Shown here piece after piece: positions 34,332 through 44,368 of a stretch of DNA of 64,000 nucleotides (position 1 is the first letter of the stretch; every line of letters starts with the position of its first letter). Origin of the DNA: Lachnospiraceae bacterium (GTDB lineage: Bacteria; Bacillota; Clostridia; Lachnospirales; Lachnospiraceae); the NCBI GenBank assembly GCA_900767585.1, contig CAAFZP010000129.1, forward strand, positions 1 to 64,000, written 5' to 3'. The notes beneath the pieces were generated by a model. That model saw only the letters and a program-made list of their open reading frames with translations, did not search any database and had not been told where the DNA came from. Both the position numbers and the translations under genes were made by a program.

Positions 34332-34357
34332 TTTCCCGCATATTTCTATGCGGGAAA
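34332..34357. other. Stem-loop between cysK and sbp
   Basis: TTTCCCGCATA pairs perfectly with TATGCGGGAAA around a four-base loop. No T-run follows on the minus strand, so it is more likely an mRNA processing or stability element, or a partial attenuator, than a terminator. Confidence 0.55.
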
Positions 34358-34370
34358 TGTGTGTCATGAA

Positions 34371-35306
34371 TTATTTTGAAAATAATGATGTTGACAGGTA
34401 CCGGTCTCCGGAATCCGGAAGCAATGCAACGATTGTCTTTCCTTTGTTCTCCGGGCGGTTTGCCAAGATTGCTGCTGCCTTCAATGCTGCACCTGAAGAA
34501 ATACCAACCAGGATTCCTTCCGATATTGCAAATCTTCTGCCTTCCTCAAATGCATCATCATTTTCAATCGGAATAATCTCGTCGTAAATCTTTGTATTCA
34601 GAACTTCCGGTACAAAACCTGCTCCGATTCCCTGAATCTTATGTGGTCCCATGATGCCTTTGGACAATACCGGGCTTCCGGCCGGCTCCACTGCTACAAT
34701 CTTGATATCCGGATTCTGTGACTTCAGATACTCTCCGATACCAGTGATTGTTCCGCCGGTTCCAACACCTGCCACGAAGATATCTACTTTTCCATCGGTC
34801 TGCTTGTAGATTTCCGGTCCGGTTGTCTCTTTGTGGATCTTCGGATTTGCCGGATTTACAAACTGTCCTAAGATGTAAGAACCAGGTGTCTCCTTATGAA
34901 TCTCCTCCGCTTTTTCAATCGCACCCTTCATGCCCTTTGCGCCTTCTGTCAAAACAATCTCTGCGCCATAAGCCTTAAGCAGGTTTCTTCTCTCGATACT
35001 CATCGTATCCGGAAGTGTAAGGACTGCCTTGTATCCTTTTGCAGCTGCAACTGCTGCCAAACCGATTCCTGTGTTTCCACTCGTCGGCTCGATGATCGTA
35101 GCACCCGGTTTGATCAATCCTTTTTCTTCTGCATCCTCAATCATAGAAAGTGCGATTCTGTCTTTTACGGAACCTGCCGGATTTAAATACTCCAGCTTTG
35201 CAAGGATTGTCGCATCCTTGACTCCTGCCTGCTTTGAATAATTGTTCAGCTGTAAAATCGGTGTATTCCCAATCAACTCTGTTGCGCTCTGTTTTATATC
35301 TGCCAT
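34371..35306 (-). CDS. cysK: Cysteine synthase A
   Basis: A 311-residue PLP enzyme making cysteine from O-acetylserine and sulfide. The PLP lysine lies in [14 protein letters not shown], and the substrate loop is [28 protein letters not shown] binds the PLP phosphate. Length is normal. In Firmicutes CysK also partners the repressor CymR, and a CymR-like Rrf2 gene is in this cluster. A consensus promoter and a CCTA-N9-TAGG palindrome lie directly upstream, so cysK heads the sulfate assimilation transcript. Confidence 0.96.
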   Translation of the reverse strand: MADIKQSATELIGNTPILQLNNYSKQAGVKDATILAKLEYLNPAGSVKDRIALSMIEDAEEKGLIKPGATIIEPTSGNTGIGLAAVAAAKGYKAVLTLPDTMSIERRNLLKAYGAEIVLTEGAKGMKGAIEKAEEIHKETPGSYILGQFVNPANPKIHKETTGPEIYKQTDGKVDIFVAGVGTGGTITGIGEYLKSQNPDIKIVAVEPAGSPVLSKGIMGPHKIQGIGAGFVPEVLNTKIYDEIIPIENDDAFEEGRRFAISEGILVGISSGAALKAAAILANRPENKGKTIVALLPDSGDRYLSTSLFSK

Positions 35307-35324
35307 TTGTATCTTCCTACCTTT

Positions 35325-35370
35325 CCTATCAATTTAGTAGGATATTATCACATTCTGTATCACTTGTCAA
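35325..35370 (-). promoter_or_regulatory. cysK promoter with CCTA-N9-TAGG operator
   Basis: On the minus strand TTGACA (35370-35365), 17 bases, TAATAT (35347-35342) form a strong promoter. CCTATCAATTTAGTAGG (35325-35341) directly follows the -10 box, at the start of transcription. It matches the palindrome at the metY promoter in form and spacing. Confidence 0.78.
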
Positions 35371-35379
35371 CATTATCCA

Positions 35380-35423
35380 GCAAAAAAAGCGAAACCATTT
35401 TTCACAGTTTCTTACTTTTTTGC
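35380..35423 (-). terminator. Terminator after the transglutaminase gene
   Basis: On the minus strand GCAAAAAAGTAAGAAAC pairs with GTTTCGCTTTTTTTGC around a short loop. The left arm overlaps the last codons and stop of the gene. Confidence 0.65.
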
Positions 35424-37763
35424 CGCTGCTTTTATCAATGCTTTTATATATCCAACTGCCTGCCGGTATTCTTCGTCGGAAATCTTCCGGGAAGAAAAGC
35501 CTGCCAGATTCAATATCCGGATCACAGACGCTTTCTGCAAAGCCAGTGTCTGCTGTTCGTCGGTATTTCTGACATGTGCAATCATACACGCAATCTGGGT
35601 TTCATAATTTTTACAGGTTTTTAAATCCGGGTGTTTTTTCTCATACCGATGTGTCATACGGCTATAGTACATAACAAGCTTATCATTATAGGATGCCTTC
35701 GCAAAGTGAATATAGTACAACATAGTTTTTATGCCATATCTGAAAATCAAAGCCAGCACAAAAAGTCCTGCAAGTCCTGCTAATGCAAACAATATATTCC
35801 GGACAAGCTGATCTGATATCGTAAATGCATTTGTATTTTCTGTCACGTCTGCATCTGCCTCTCCATCAGCGCCGCCCATCATGTCTGCAAACTCATCCCA
35901 GAAATTTGTTACATCTTCCTCTTCATCCGAAGATGGCGTCACATCAACCGGATACCAGCCAAGCACCGAATCATAGATTTCCACCCACGCATGGGCGTCC
36001 GCATCTGTCACATTTACTTTTACACAGGCAGTCTCCCCGAGTTCCGAATCCCCTTCGTAGTAGTCCGAATATGATTCGTCTTTCACAAGTTCTCCATCTA
36101 AGATCTGATCATAATCGATTGCATATCCTTCCACATAGCGGGCCGGGATTCCCATATACCGGAAAATCAGGACCGCTGCACTTGCAAAATAAGAGCAATA
36201 TCCTTTTTTATTTTCTTCCAGGAAATAATTGACAAAATCTTTTCGTTTCGGTGTCTTACCCGGGCGGACGGTATATGGATAATTCTCCTGATAATATTCC
36301 TTTAACCGTTTTACTGCCTGTTCGTTTGTCGCAATCGTCCCAATCGCAGCCGCTGCTTCCGAAACAGCCTCTATATTCTCATCCGGCACATACAAATCCA
36401 TATCTGTATATGGCATTATGTCATAATCCACAGCAGTCTGGTTGTCATCGAGTCTCGGATAATAGGATACTTTATAGTTCCGGTCTGTCGATCCCTCGAG
36501 TATCTCATATGCATAGTATGGCCTGTATACGTCTGCCGGTCCATCCACGCATTGAATCTCCATATTAGCATGAGATCCATACGCATATCCCTGTTCGTAA
36601 CTCTTTTTTAATGCCTCCGCCTCCGCTTTGCTTGTTTTTATCGCATCATATCCACGGATTTCATCCATAGACGACCATTGGTTGGCATACGGATTGTACC
36701 GGACACCGGTAAATGACTTCAGGAAAATACGATTTGATGTATATGGTGCCATTTTGACAACCAGATCTGTCTGATTGTCCAGATAAACCGTTGATACATC
36801 CCCAAGTTTTCCGCTTTTAAGGCCTCCATCATTACCGCCTCGTTGATAAAAGCCCTCGAGTCCATCCACAAGCAGTGTCGTCATCGCGCTCATCGATAAC
36901 TTTTTATATTTGTTTTCTATATATCCTGTATTAAACGAATCGGCCGGTCGCAAAGAACTTGCACTCACAACGACAAACAACACCGTCACAACCGCAATCG
37001 CGCCAGCCTGTATCATGCCCTTTACATCATAGACATACGAAACTTCCCGCTTTTTCTTTCCCTGTATCACAAATTTCCGGCTGCTTCTTTTTATGGATAC
37101 CTGTGGACTGTAATGCCTGCCCGCCTTAAATACAACCGCCATTGAAATTCCCGCCAGCATCATAAGCTCATACAAAAGATCCGGTTCCTCTTTCATGTAA
37201 AGCGGAATCAGATTCAGACTCATGATAATGACGATTGCCGTTGCATATTGCATCCGTCTCGAGATATATACATTTAGCAAAATATCCAAAACGATTCCGA
37301 TAAACAACGCAACAAACGTGACTGTCACGTACCGGTTCCCGATTTTTTCCTGATACAGTTTCTGGACATCCACATCAAAATACTGTGCTGCCTGATCAAC
37401 GGTGATATTCACAACCGCATAAAACCCACTGTTGATATAATCCCGGAATACCAATACCAGAAAAGCAAAACTCACAAACAAAAACAGATACCCGAGATTT
37501 TCCACCAGCAGGCGGTAATATAGCATCGCACATCCAAGTGACATAAGCAGGATGATCGCATGGCATAGTCCGACCTGAAAGCGAATATTAAAAGCTGTCA
37601 GATAAAAGCCTATACTTCCCATAGAAAGAAGATAGACAATGAATCCTTTCAACAGCAGGGTAAGTACCCGGTTTTCCTTCTTCTCGAAGAATTCTTCCTG
37701 CAGGTACACGCCCTCGCACAGCTCCATCGGTTCAATTGTATCCACATTCGTCTTTTTTGCCAT
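35412..37763 (-). CDS. TgpA-like membrane transglutaminase-domain protein
   Basis: A 783-residue membrane protein. About seven hydrophobic segments lie in the first 275 residues, an extracellular region follows, and one more helix is at about 690 (VRNILFALAGLAGLFVLALIF). The transglutaminase core has Cys in KGYCSYFASAAVLIFRYMGIPARYVEGY, His in DADAHAWVEIYD and Asp in VDVTPS, so the triad is complete. An acidic linker (SSDEEEDV) precedes the last helix. The C-terminal cytoplasmic part is DUF4129-like. The gene closes an operon with MoxR and DUF58, the usual trio; the substrate is unknown. Confidence 0.9.
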   Translation of the reverse strand: MAKKTNVDTIEPMELCEGVYLQEEFFEKKENRVLTLLLKGFIVYLLSMGSIGFYLTAFNIRFQVGLCHAIILLMSLGCAMLYYRLLVENLGYLFLFVSFAFLVLVFRDYINSGFYAVVNITVDQAAQYFDVDVQKLYQEKIGNRYVTVTFVALFIGIVLDILLNVYISRRMQYATAIVIIMSLNLIPLYMKEEPDLLYELMMLAGISMAVVFKAGRHYSPQVSIKRSSRKFVIQGKKKREVSYVYDVKGMIQAGAIAVVTVLFVVVSASSLRPADSFNTGYIENKYKKLSMSAMTTLLVDGLEGFYQRGGNDGGLKSGKLGDVSTVYLDNQTDLVVKMAPYTSNRIFLKSFTGVRYNPYANQWSSMDEIRGYDAIKTSKAEAEALKKSYEQGYAYGSHANMEIQCVDGPADVYRPYYAYEILEGSTDRNYKVSYYPRLDDNQTAVDYDIMPYTDMDLYVPDENIEAVSEAAAAIGTIATNEQAVKRLKEYYQENYPYTVRPGKTPKRKDFVNYFLEENKKGYCSYFASAAVLIFRYMGIPARYVEGYAIDYDQILDGELVKDESYSDYYEGDSELGETACVKVNVTDADAHAWVEIYDSVLGWYPVDVTPSSDEEEDVTNFWDEFADMMGGADGEADADVTENTNAFTISDQLVRNILFALAGLAGLFVLALIFRYGIKTMLYYIHFAKASYNDKLVMYYSRMTHRYEKKHPDLKTCKNYETQIACMIAHVRNTDEQQTLALQKASVIRILNLAGFSSRKISDEEYRQAVGYIKALIKAAAKK

Positions 37764-37771
37764 TCTAAAAC

Positions 37772-38812
37772 CTACTCATTCTCCTGCACAACCATCTGTG
37801 CGCCCTGTCCATCTGTATATACATGCAGATATGCGTGCATCTCCGGGTGTACAAGCGCCATGTGTTCCGCCGCTTCATTTGGATTTTTGTACGTTTTTTC
37901 GTAGTACATGCGTGTAAATGCCGCATCCAGATCTTCTTTATAGTCGATTCTCATATCTTCATATTCATACCGGTTTGCGCTCCAATACAAAAGCCGCACG
38001 GTCGTCTGTGCCTGTATCAGTTCCAATATGACCGAATACGTCATCGTAAGAACTGCGCTTAGTTCTGCCGGGCGGCCAAGGAAAAGCTCCGGCACGATCA
38101 CGAGTTGATGATCCGACATGCTGACACGGTCTTTTACCATCAAAATATCCCGCTTGGCAGAGAGTTTCCAGTGGATACTCATCAATTTATCGCCGGGGAT
38201 ATATTCCCGTATTTCCTGCACATCTGAAAAATCATTTCCCCGTTTTGAACTTTCCTCACTCTCAAGCATTCCCTGTTCGAGCGCAGTTTTCTCATAAGGA
38301 ATATCCGGGACTGCGCGCGGAAGAATACTTTGTTCTGCGGCTGATTCCACTCGTTTTTTTAGTCGAAAAAATCCCATTAAATCTTTGATGTATACACAGG
38401 AGACACTAATCCGGATGATTCCCGGATATGCGGCCGTGACCGGAAGTGAAACTGCATATCCTTTTCCTGCATGAACCGGAATCGAAAAAATCTGCTGTCC
38501 AATCGTCTCAAGCAGGGTGTTCTCCACATTCACAACAAGCTTCGTGTCAAGGGATACAAACCATGTCGGATTTTTGACCCGGATTGTAAAATACGCAGTC
38601 TCCCCCTGAACCCCACGGGAATCCTGCGTACACGTGACTTCCACATTCAGATATCGCCGCAGAAAAACAGCAGCAAAAAACGAAAGCACAGGTCCTGCCA
38701 GCATCAAAACAAGAGCAAGAAAATAAAAATGGCTATGTAGAAATATATAGATTACGCCTGTTACAGCCACCAGTATGCCATATCCAATTATGCGAAAAAT
38801 ATATTCTGCCAA
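37772..38812 (-). CDS. DUF58 domain protein
   Basis: A 346-residue protein with two N-terminal membrane helices and a DUF58 domain, marked by EYIPGDKLMSIHWKLSAKRDILMVKD. The C-terminal half resembles a von Willebrand A-type fold. These proteins work with MoxR ATPases, probably as chaperone clients or adaptors. The start is TTG at 38812, with GAGG nine bases upstream, immediately after the moxR stop. Confidence 0.88.
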   Translation of the reverse strand: MAEYIFRIIGYGILVAVTGVIYIFLHSHFYFLALVLMLAGPVLSFFAAVFLRRYLNVEVTCTQDSRGVQGETAYFTIRVKNPTWFVSLDTKLVVNVENTLLETIGQQIFSIPVHAGKGYAVSLPVTAAYPGIIRISVSCVYIKDLMGFFRLKKRVESAAEQSILPRAVPDIPYEKTALEQGMLESEESSKRGNDFSDVQEIREYIPGDKLMSIHWKLSAKRDILMVKDRVSMSDHQLVIVPELFLGRPAELSAVLTMTYSVILELIQAQTTVRLLYWSANRYEYEDMRIDYKEDLDAAFTRMYYEKTYKNPNEAAEHMALVHPEMHAYLHVYTDGQGAQMVVQENE

Positions 38813-38815
38813 ACC

Positions 38816-39751
38816 TTATACCCTCGGTGCTGCCACCTGCGCAACCAGCATGCCGATTGCCTGCTGCATTGAGATACCCTGTGCCTTTCCACGTGCCGAA
38901 AGCTTCACACGATGTCCTAACACATCGCGTGCCACATCCTGCACATCCTTCGCACACACATAATCTCTGCCATCAATCACTGCCATCGCCTTTGCCATAC
39001 GCAAAAGCGCGATCGTACCTCGCGGGCTCGCTCCCATCGAGAAGATCTCCATCGTCCGGGTTGCCTCCACCAGATTTACAATATACTCATAGATATCCTC
39101 TTTTACATAGAGATTATTTGTCATTGTACGCAGCGCAAGCACCTCTTCTTTTGAGATCATTTCCTGCACTTTTGAAACCGGCTTTTCCGCATTTCCCTTC
39201 AGGATTGCCACCGCGTCTGCGTGGCTTGGATACCCCATGGACAGACAGACCATAAAACGGTCCAACTGGGATTCCGGCAGCATCTGCGTACCGGAAGAAC
39301 CGTATGGATTCTCTGTTGCGATTACTACAAACGGATCCGGCAGCGGCCGGGTCACGCCATCGACCGTTGCCGTTTTTTCTTCCATGACCTCAAGCAATGC
39401 GGACTGTGTCTTCGGCGAGGTACGATTGATCTCATCCGCTAAGAACAGGTTTGTAAAAACCGCACCTTCACGGTATTCAAATTCCTTGGTGGCAGAGTTA
39501 TACATTGAAAAGCCTAAAATATCACTCGGCAGTACATCCGGCGTAAACTGCACACGCTTATAATGCATCGACATACATTTTGCAAATGTTGTCGCAAGCG
39601 TCGTCTTGCCTACACCCGGAATATCCTCCATCAGAATATGTCCACCCGCGATCACGGCGGCAAGAACCTTCTTTACGACATCCTCCTTGCCTTTGATCAC
39701 TTTGTTGACTTCTATCTGCACCTGTTCTAATTTCTGCTGCATTCCATCCAT
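38816..39751 (-). CDS. MoxR family AAA+ ATPase
   Basis: A 311-residue AAA+ ATPase. Walker A is DIPGVGKTTLATTFAKC, Walker B is NLFLADEINRTSP, sensor 1 is VIATENP, and YGSSGTQMLPESQLDRFM is typical of MoxR. MoxR ATPases act as chaperones or assembly factors for the DUF58 and membrane proteins in their operons. AGGAGG lies seven bases before the ATG. It follows the large sigma-like membrane protein by 15 bases. Confidence 0.93.
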   Translation of the reverse strand: MDGMQQKLEQVQIEVNKVIKGKEDVVKKVLAAVIAGGHILMEDIPGVGKTTLATTFAKCMSMHYKRVQFTPDVLPSDILGFSMYNSATKEFEYREGAVFTNLFLADEINRTSPKTQSALLEVMEEKTATVDGVTRPLPDPFVVIATENPYGSSGTQMLPESQLDRFMVCLSMGYPSHADAVAILKGNAEKPVSKVQEMISKEEVLALRTMTNNLYVKEDIYEYIVNLVEATRTMEIFSMGASPRGTIALLRMAKAMAVIDGRDYVCAKDVQDVARDVLGHRVKLSARGKAQGISMQQAIGMLVAQVAAPRV

Positions 39752-39766
39752 ACAGTTACCTCCTGC

Positions 39767-42700
39767 CTACTCCATATTCTTCGATCCAACCTCTGAGCCA
39801 CCCCACTCAACGACGGTAAATCCTTTTCTCTTTGGAGCTGTCAATACTTGTGGTTTTATATCTATTTTTTCATCCACCGATTTCCATGCCATAAAGATAC
39901 GAATGGTAGTATCCGGCAATGGATCAATATCCAATACCGCATTATCCGTATAAGTGGTTGTCTGGAATGAAATAATGTTATATTTGTTATTCTGCATACG
40001 CGGCAGCCAATATATAATAAACTCGTTTGCCTCTTTTCTCGTGAGTCCGAGTTTCTCAAGTGATTCCTCCAAAAATGCCGCAGTGTCTTTCCCTTCCACG
40101 CAGAATCCTCTCGACATATCAAATGGCTGATTTGTAACGCCTTCCCAATATAAATAGTTATACTGCTTTCCATCCGCATCGTACAACGTGCCATCCGGCT
40201 CTGCGGTTACTTTCCATCCATCTCTATAATCCGGATAGGTACATGTCAATTTTCCATTACAATGCAGCTTGACCGAAACCTCCTCGCGCTTTTCCGGATA
40301 TAGATATATCACGGGCTTTTCCTCACCAAAATACGACATATCCATGTCATAAATAAATACCGATTTTACCTCATACCATTCTGACACTTGATCTGCAATA
40401 TACTCATCTGTGCCGGTTGTAGCATCGCCGAGTTCCACACGAAGAATGGAGCCGGCCTCTAAATAAAGATCATTCGAATCAAACTGCAATTTCGTATCCG
40501 GCATAAACACAAGACCTATCTCCCTGCCATCGGTTGTCTTTAACTGTGCATTTCCATCGTCATAATAATACAAAGCAAGCGTACCATCCAAATAAACCGC
40601 ATCACTTGCAGGTACTTCTGCCTCTTTTGTCTTTGGAACGGTCGCATCAAACAGAGATGTACTATCATTTACCGAAGCCGTCAATTGATATTGTTGCGAC
40701 ATCCCTGCATCTGGATTTTTTGTAATCATTATATTAAATATTTCGCTGTCTGTTCCAATCATACCGGCAGTTAATTTCGATTTATATTCTTCATTTGCAG
40801 TAATATTCTGAATACCTCTTCCTCTGAAAAAAGTTTCAAAATCCTGATAATCACCAGTTGCTTCATCTGTTGGATCATCCACAGAAGAATAATCGTAATA
40901 ATTATGGGATCCCAGCCCCTTGATTACTCCATTTTCAAATACATACTCTTCTTCTCTCTGACTAATATACAGTGATGAGTTATCATAATCAGATTTTTTA
41001 TCAAGGTAACTATAGTCGCTGTTATAATAACTGTCATATACAAACTTATTATCCTGTACTTTTATTATCTGATACTTTATGTCTGAATATATATTTTCAT
41101 TTGTTCCTGTATCATAATCGTCGTCTGTATAAGAATACTCATATGGAATTGCGATATGCCAAAACTCCTGCTGATATAAGCATAATGCCTTTTGTCCATC
41201 ACAATCAACCAAATCGGTTGATATCCGCACTTCTCTATAATCATTTGGTTCAATCCCTGCATTTTGCATACTGAAAAACATATTTCCTGTATAGCCCTCA
41301 CTAAATGCATTGTAAGCGCCGGCAAAACCAAGTGTCTGACAATCGCATAATGTCACAGAATCTTCATTTCTTTTATACAAACTTGCTTCGATGAAATACC
41401 CCCCTTTTTCGCCTTGATCCATTCGGAATACAATTAACTCCTTTGTACCATCTCCATCATAATCTTCAATTGAAGATGAGAGAATCCCATTACTCGCAGA
41501 AATCCAGTTTGGCGCTTCCCAATCATAATCATCGGAATATTGGATATCAACTGTCTGACCATTTAGATCCAAAGCTCCATACAACGGAAGCAGATTTTCA
41601 TTCATATACTTCACATATATCTGCTCATCTGTAAGAGTGTTCTGCGTTAACATTTCCGTTGTTCCATCTGCATCCGTTATGGTTGCATCACTTGCTGTTG
41701 CCACCACCGGCGCCGGATCTGCAGGATCTGCCTGATGTTCTGTAATCACATGATGGGCTGCGACACCGCCGCCAACTGCCAAAGCTGTCGCAACTGCACC
41801 AATTGTTATCTTCCCACCAACAGTTGCAAAAAACGCACCAATTCCTTTTCCAGCTGCCACTTTACCTACGGTTGCAACGGCTGTTCCTGCCACACCATTT
41901 CCGGCCGCTCCACCTGCCGCAGCTACTGCTACATTTCCAGCTGCCTCTCCCGCCGCAGCACTGTTTCCAACCACACCTGCAACTCCCGCATAGCCGCCGG
42001 CGGATCCAACCGCAGACGCTCCATATGTTGCTCCGGACGTTCCCATCACTGCATAGCCACCGGACATTCCAGCAGCAGATCCTGCTGCTCCGGCTCCCCT
42101 GGCAACCGCATCCGCACCGGATAAAGCCATCCCGACTGCCATAGCACCGGTTCCAACCGCAAGTACTCCACAAGCTTTGCCGATCCGGTCAATCAGTTTC
42201 TGTGGCACCTGACAGTAATAGGCATCTTCCTGCTCAAAATATTGCACCCATGGGGCTATCTCACACATAGATACGGAAGGATCCGATTCCAATGCCAAAA
42301 GATTGGTCTTTATTGTATACTTTGCATGTGCAAGGATCGTGAGCACTGCTTGTTCCGTTACCCCTAGATCCTGTGCAATCCGTTCTGTTGTTCGATTTCC
42401 GCAATAATGTGAGACTAACACCATACGTTCATAATCATTGAGTTCTGAAAACAGAATATCCCGTACATAATGTTGTTTTTCCTGACTCTCCGCTACAGTT
42501 GCCGGAATAACAAATTCACCGATCTCTGTGGTTTCCATCTCTTCCGGAAACGACCAGCTTCTTTCACGTACATACGCAGCACACACGCGTTCTGCAATTC
42601 CATATATATAGCCATAAAAATCAGCTGCACTGGGAAGCCCTGCAAGCGTTCTTCCCAATTCCTCATAAATATACTGCACGCCATCCAAAATTTCATCTTC

Positions 42701-42847
42701 CGAAAAACTTCTATTTCCAAACAGATATCGTACATATGTGTACACATACTGCACAGATTCCTCAACAATAACGGAAAACGCACTGGTCTGTCCATTTATA
42801 TATGCATAAATTGCTTGTTCTAACGCTGGTGTAATTGCCTCATTCAT
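39767..42847 (-). CDS. Sigma-factor-like N-terminus fused to membrane segment and extracellular domain
   Basis: A 1026-residue protein of unusual layout. Residues 1-200 resemble an ECF sigma factor: a region-2-like helical part (about 1-100) and a region-4 helix-turn-helix (ELNDYERMVLVSHYCGNRT, RIAQDLGVTEQAVLTILAHAK at about 130-185). A Gly/Ala/Val-rich stretch (about 220-350) leads to one hydrophobic segment (ITIGAVATALAVGGGVAAHHVI), then about 650 residues that should lie outside. These include a calcium-loop-like DYDGDGTKEL and a Lachnospiraceae-type KPVIYLYPEKREEVSVKL domain. The start at 42847 has GGGGAGG seven bases upstream. It heads the moxR-DUF58-transglutaminase operon. A membrane-tethered regulator controlling that operon is plausible but unproven. 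Confidence 0.8.
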   Translation of the reverse strand: MNEAITPALEQAIYAYINGQTSAFSVIVEESVQYVYTYVRYLFGNRSFSEDEILDGVQYIYEELGRTLAGLPSAADFYGYIYGIAERVCAAYVRERSWSFPEEMETTEIGEFVIPATVAESQEKQHYVRDILFSELNDYERMVLVSHYCGNRTTERIAQDLGVTEQAVLTILAHAKYTIKTNLLALESDPSVSMCEIAPWVQYFEQEDAYYCQVPQKLIDRIGKACGVLAVGTGAMAVGMALSGADAVARGAGAAGSAAGMSGGYAVMGTSGATYGASAVGSAGGYAGVAGVVGNSAAAGEAAGNVAVAAAGGAAGNGVAGTAVATVGKVAAGKGIGAFFATVGGKITIGAVATALAVGGGVAAHHVITEHQADPADPAPVVATASDATITDADGTTEMLTQNTLTDEQIYVKYMNENLLPLYGALDLNGQTVDIQYSDDYDWEAPNWISASNGILSSSIEDYDGDGTKELIVFRMDQGEKGGYFIEASLYKRNEDSVTLCDCQTLGFAGAYNAFSEGYTGNMFFSMQNAGIEPNDYREVRISTDLVDCDGQKALCLYQQEFWHIAIPYEYSYTDDDYDTGTNENIYSDIKYQIIKVQDNKFVYDSYYNSDYSYLDKKSDYDNSSLYISQREEEYVFENGVIKGLGSHNYYDYSSVDDPTDEATGDYQDFETFFRGRGIQNITANEEYKSKLTAGMIGTDSEIFNIMITKNPDAGMSQQYQLTASVNDSTSLFDATVPKTKEAEVPASDAVYLDGTLALYYYDDGNAQLKTTDGREIGLVFMPDTKLQFDSNDLYLEAGSILRVELGDATTGTDEYIADQVSEWYEVKSVFIYDMDMSYFGEEKPVIYLYPEKREEVSVKLHCNGKLTCTYPDYRDGWKVTAEPDGTLYDADGKQYNYLYWEGVTNQPFDMSRGFCVEGKDTAAFLEESLEKLGLTRKEANEFIIYWLPRMQNNKYNIISFQTTTYTDNAVLDIDPLPDTTIRIFMAWKSVDEKIDIKPQVLTAPKRKGFTVVEWGGSEVGSKNME

Positions 42848-42881
42848 TGTCTGCCTCCCCGCAATATTCATTTCAATTACT

Positions 42882-44051
42882 TTATTTTACGATTCCGAGC
42901 TTCTTTGCCTCATCCGATACTGCCTTGGCAACGACCTTTGCCACTCTCTCATCAAAAGCACCCGGAATGATATACTCCTCATTTAGTTCCTCATCCGTTA
43001 CAATCGAAGCAATCGCCTTGGCTGCCGCAATCTTCATCTCTTCTGTGATTGCCTTTGCCTTTGCATCGAGTGCACCGCGGAAGATACCCGGGAATACAAG
43101 GACATTGTTAATCTGATTTGGATAATCCGAACGTCCGGTAGCCATCACGCGCACGCCACCCTTCTTTGCCTCGTCCGGCATAATCTCCGGTGTCGGATTT
43201 GCCATCGCAAATACAATCGGATCTTTTGCCATTGACGCAACCATATCTGCCGTTACAATATTCGGTGCGGAGACACCGATAAAGACATCCTTCCCCTTCA
43301 TAATCTCTGCAAGTGCTCCTGTCTGCTTATCCTTGTTTGTCACCGCTGCCATCGATACCTGTGCCGGATTCATCCACTCCTCACCTGGGCAGAGCGCACC
43401 ATTCTTGTCAACCAATACAACATTTCCGATACCAAGTGCAAGCAACAGCTTACAGATGGAAATACCGGCAGACCCGGCGCCATTGATTACAACATTTGCC
43501 TTATCAAACGGCTTTCCAACCAGCTTCAATGCATTGAGAAGACCTGCTGATACGACGATGGCTGTTCCATGCTGATCGTCGTGGAATACCGGGATATCCA
43601 GTTCTTCCTTCAGACGGCTCTCGATTTCAAAGCAACGTGGAGCGGAGATATCTTCCAGATTGATACCTCCGAATACCGGAGCAATTCGCTTTACTGTCTC
43701 AACAATCTCATCGACATCCTTCGTATCCAGACAGATTGGAAATGCATCCACACCTGCAAAGCGCTTAAATAAAACAGACTTTCCTTCCATAACCGGAATC
43801 GCTGCCTCCGGTCCGATATCGCCAAGTCCAAGAACGGCAGTACCATCGGATACAACGGCAACAGTATTTGCCTTGCATGTATATTTGTATACGTCAGCCG
43901 GATTCGCATGAATCTTGCGGCATGGCTCTGCAACGCCCGGTGTATAAGCGGTACTTAAATCATCGCGGTTATTGATAGGCACTTTCGATACAACTTCAAG
44001 TTTTCCGTGGTTTTCTTCATGCATTTTTAAGCTCAACTGATTGTAGTCCAT
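42882..44051 (-). CDS. Malic enzyme (NAD(P)-dependent)
   Basis: A 389-residue short-form malic enzyme that oxidatively decarboxylates malate to pyruvate. Key segments are STAYTPGVAEPCRKI, VVSDGTAVLGLGDIGPEAAIPVMEGK, the metal-binding VFHDDQHGTAIVV and the NAD(P) fold VVINGAGSAGISICKLLLALG. There is no phosphotransacetylase tail. Cofactor preference is not clear from sequence. It precedes two small genes of unknown function in the same direction. Confidence 0.94.
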   Translation of the reverse strand: MDYNQLSLKMHEENHGKLEVVSKVPINNRDDLSTAYTPGVAEPCRKIHANPADVYKYTCKANTVAVVSDGTAVLGLGDIGPEAAIPVMEGKSVLFKRFAGVDAFPICLDTKDVDEIVETVKRIAPVFGGINLEDISAPRCFEIESRLKEELDIPVFHDDQHGTAIVVSAGLLNALKLVGKPFDKANVVINGAGSAGISICKLLLALGIGNVVLVDKNGALCPGEEWMNPAQVSMAAVTNKDKQTGALAEIMKGKDVFIGVSAPNIVTADMVASMAKDPIVFAMANPTPEIMPDEAKKGGVRVMATGRSDYPNQINNVLVFPGIFRGALDAKAKAITEEMKIAAAKAIASIVTDEELNEEYIIPGAFDERVAKVVAKAVSDEAKKLGIVK

Positions 44052-44076
44052 TTTTTTATTCCTCTGCTTTCTTATT

Positions 44077-44337
44077 TTAGTTCATCTTCACATGATCGAT
44101 TTCTTCATTGCAATTTTTGATTGACTCTTTTGCAGCGTCAATCTTCTCTACTAACGGTGCAAATTCCGGATCCATCTGTGCACCTTCTTTTACTTTGTTG
44201 TAGAAGATCTCACCGATTGCCTCGTATGTCTCCTTGATATTTGCCTTTTCTTTGCTGATTTTCGCTTTGAGCTTTGTAACTTCCACTGCATCACCAGCTT
44301 CACTTTTGACTGTCTTTACAAAATCCTTAAATGCCAT
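44077..44337 (-). CDS. Small helical coiled-coil protein
   Basis: An 86-residue, highly charged, probably all-helical protein (KDFVKTVKSEAGDAVEVTKLKAKISKEK, then EKIDAAKESIKNCNEE). Heptad-like spacing suggests a coiled coil. It has no membrane segment and no recognised domain; a single cysteine lies near the end. It lies between malic enzyme and a membrane protein; the function is unknown. Confidence 0.7.
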   Translation of the reverse strand: MAFKDFVKTVKSEAGDAVEVTKLKAKISKEKANIKETYEAIGEIFYNKVKEGAQMDPEFAPLVEKIDAAKESIKNCNEEIDHVKMN

Positions 44338-44368
44338 CTTCCTATCCTCCTATACGTTTTTCATTTTA

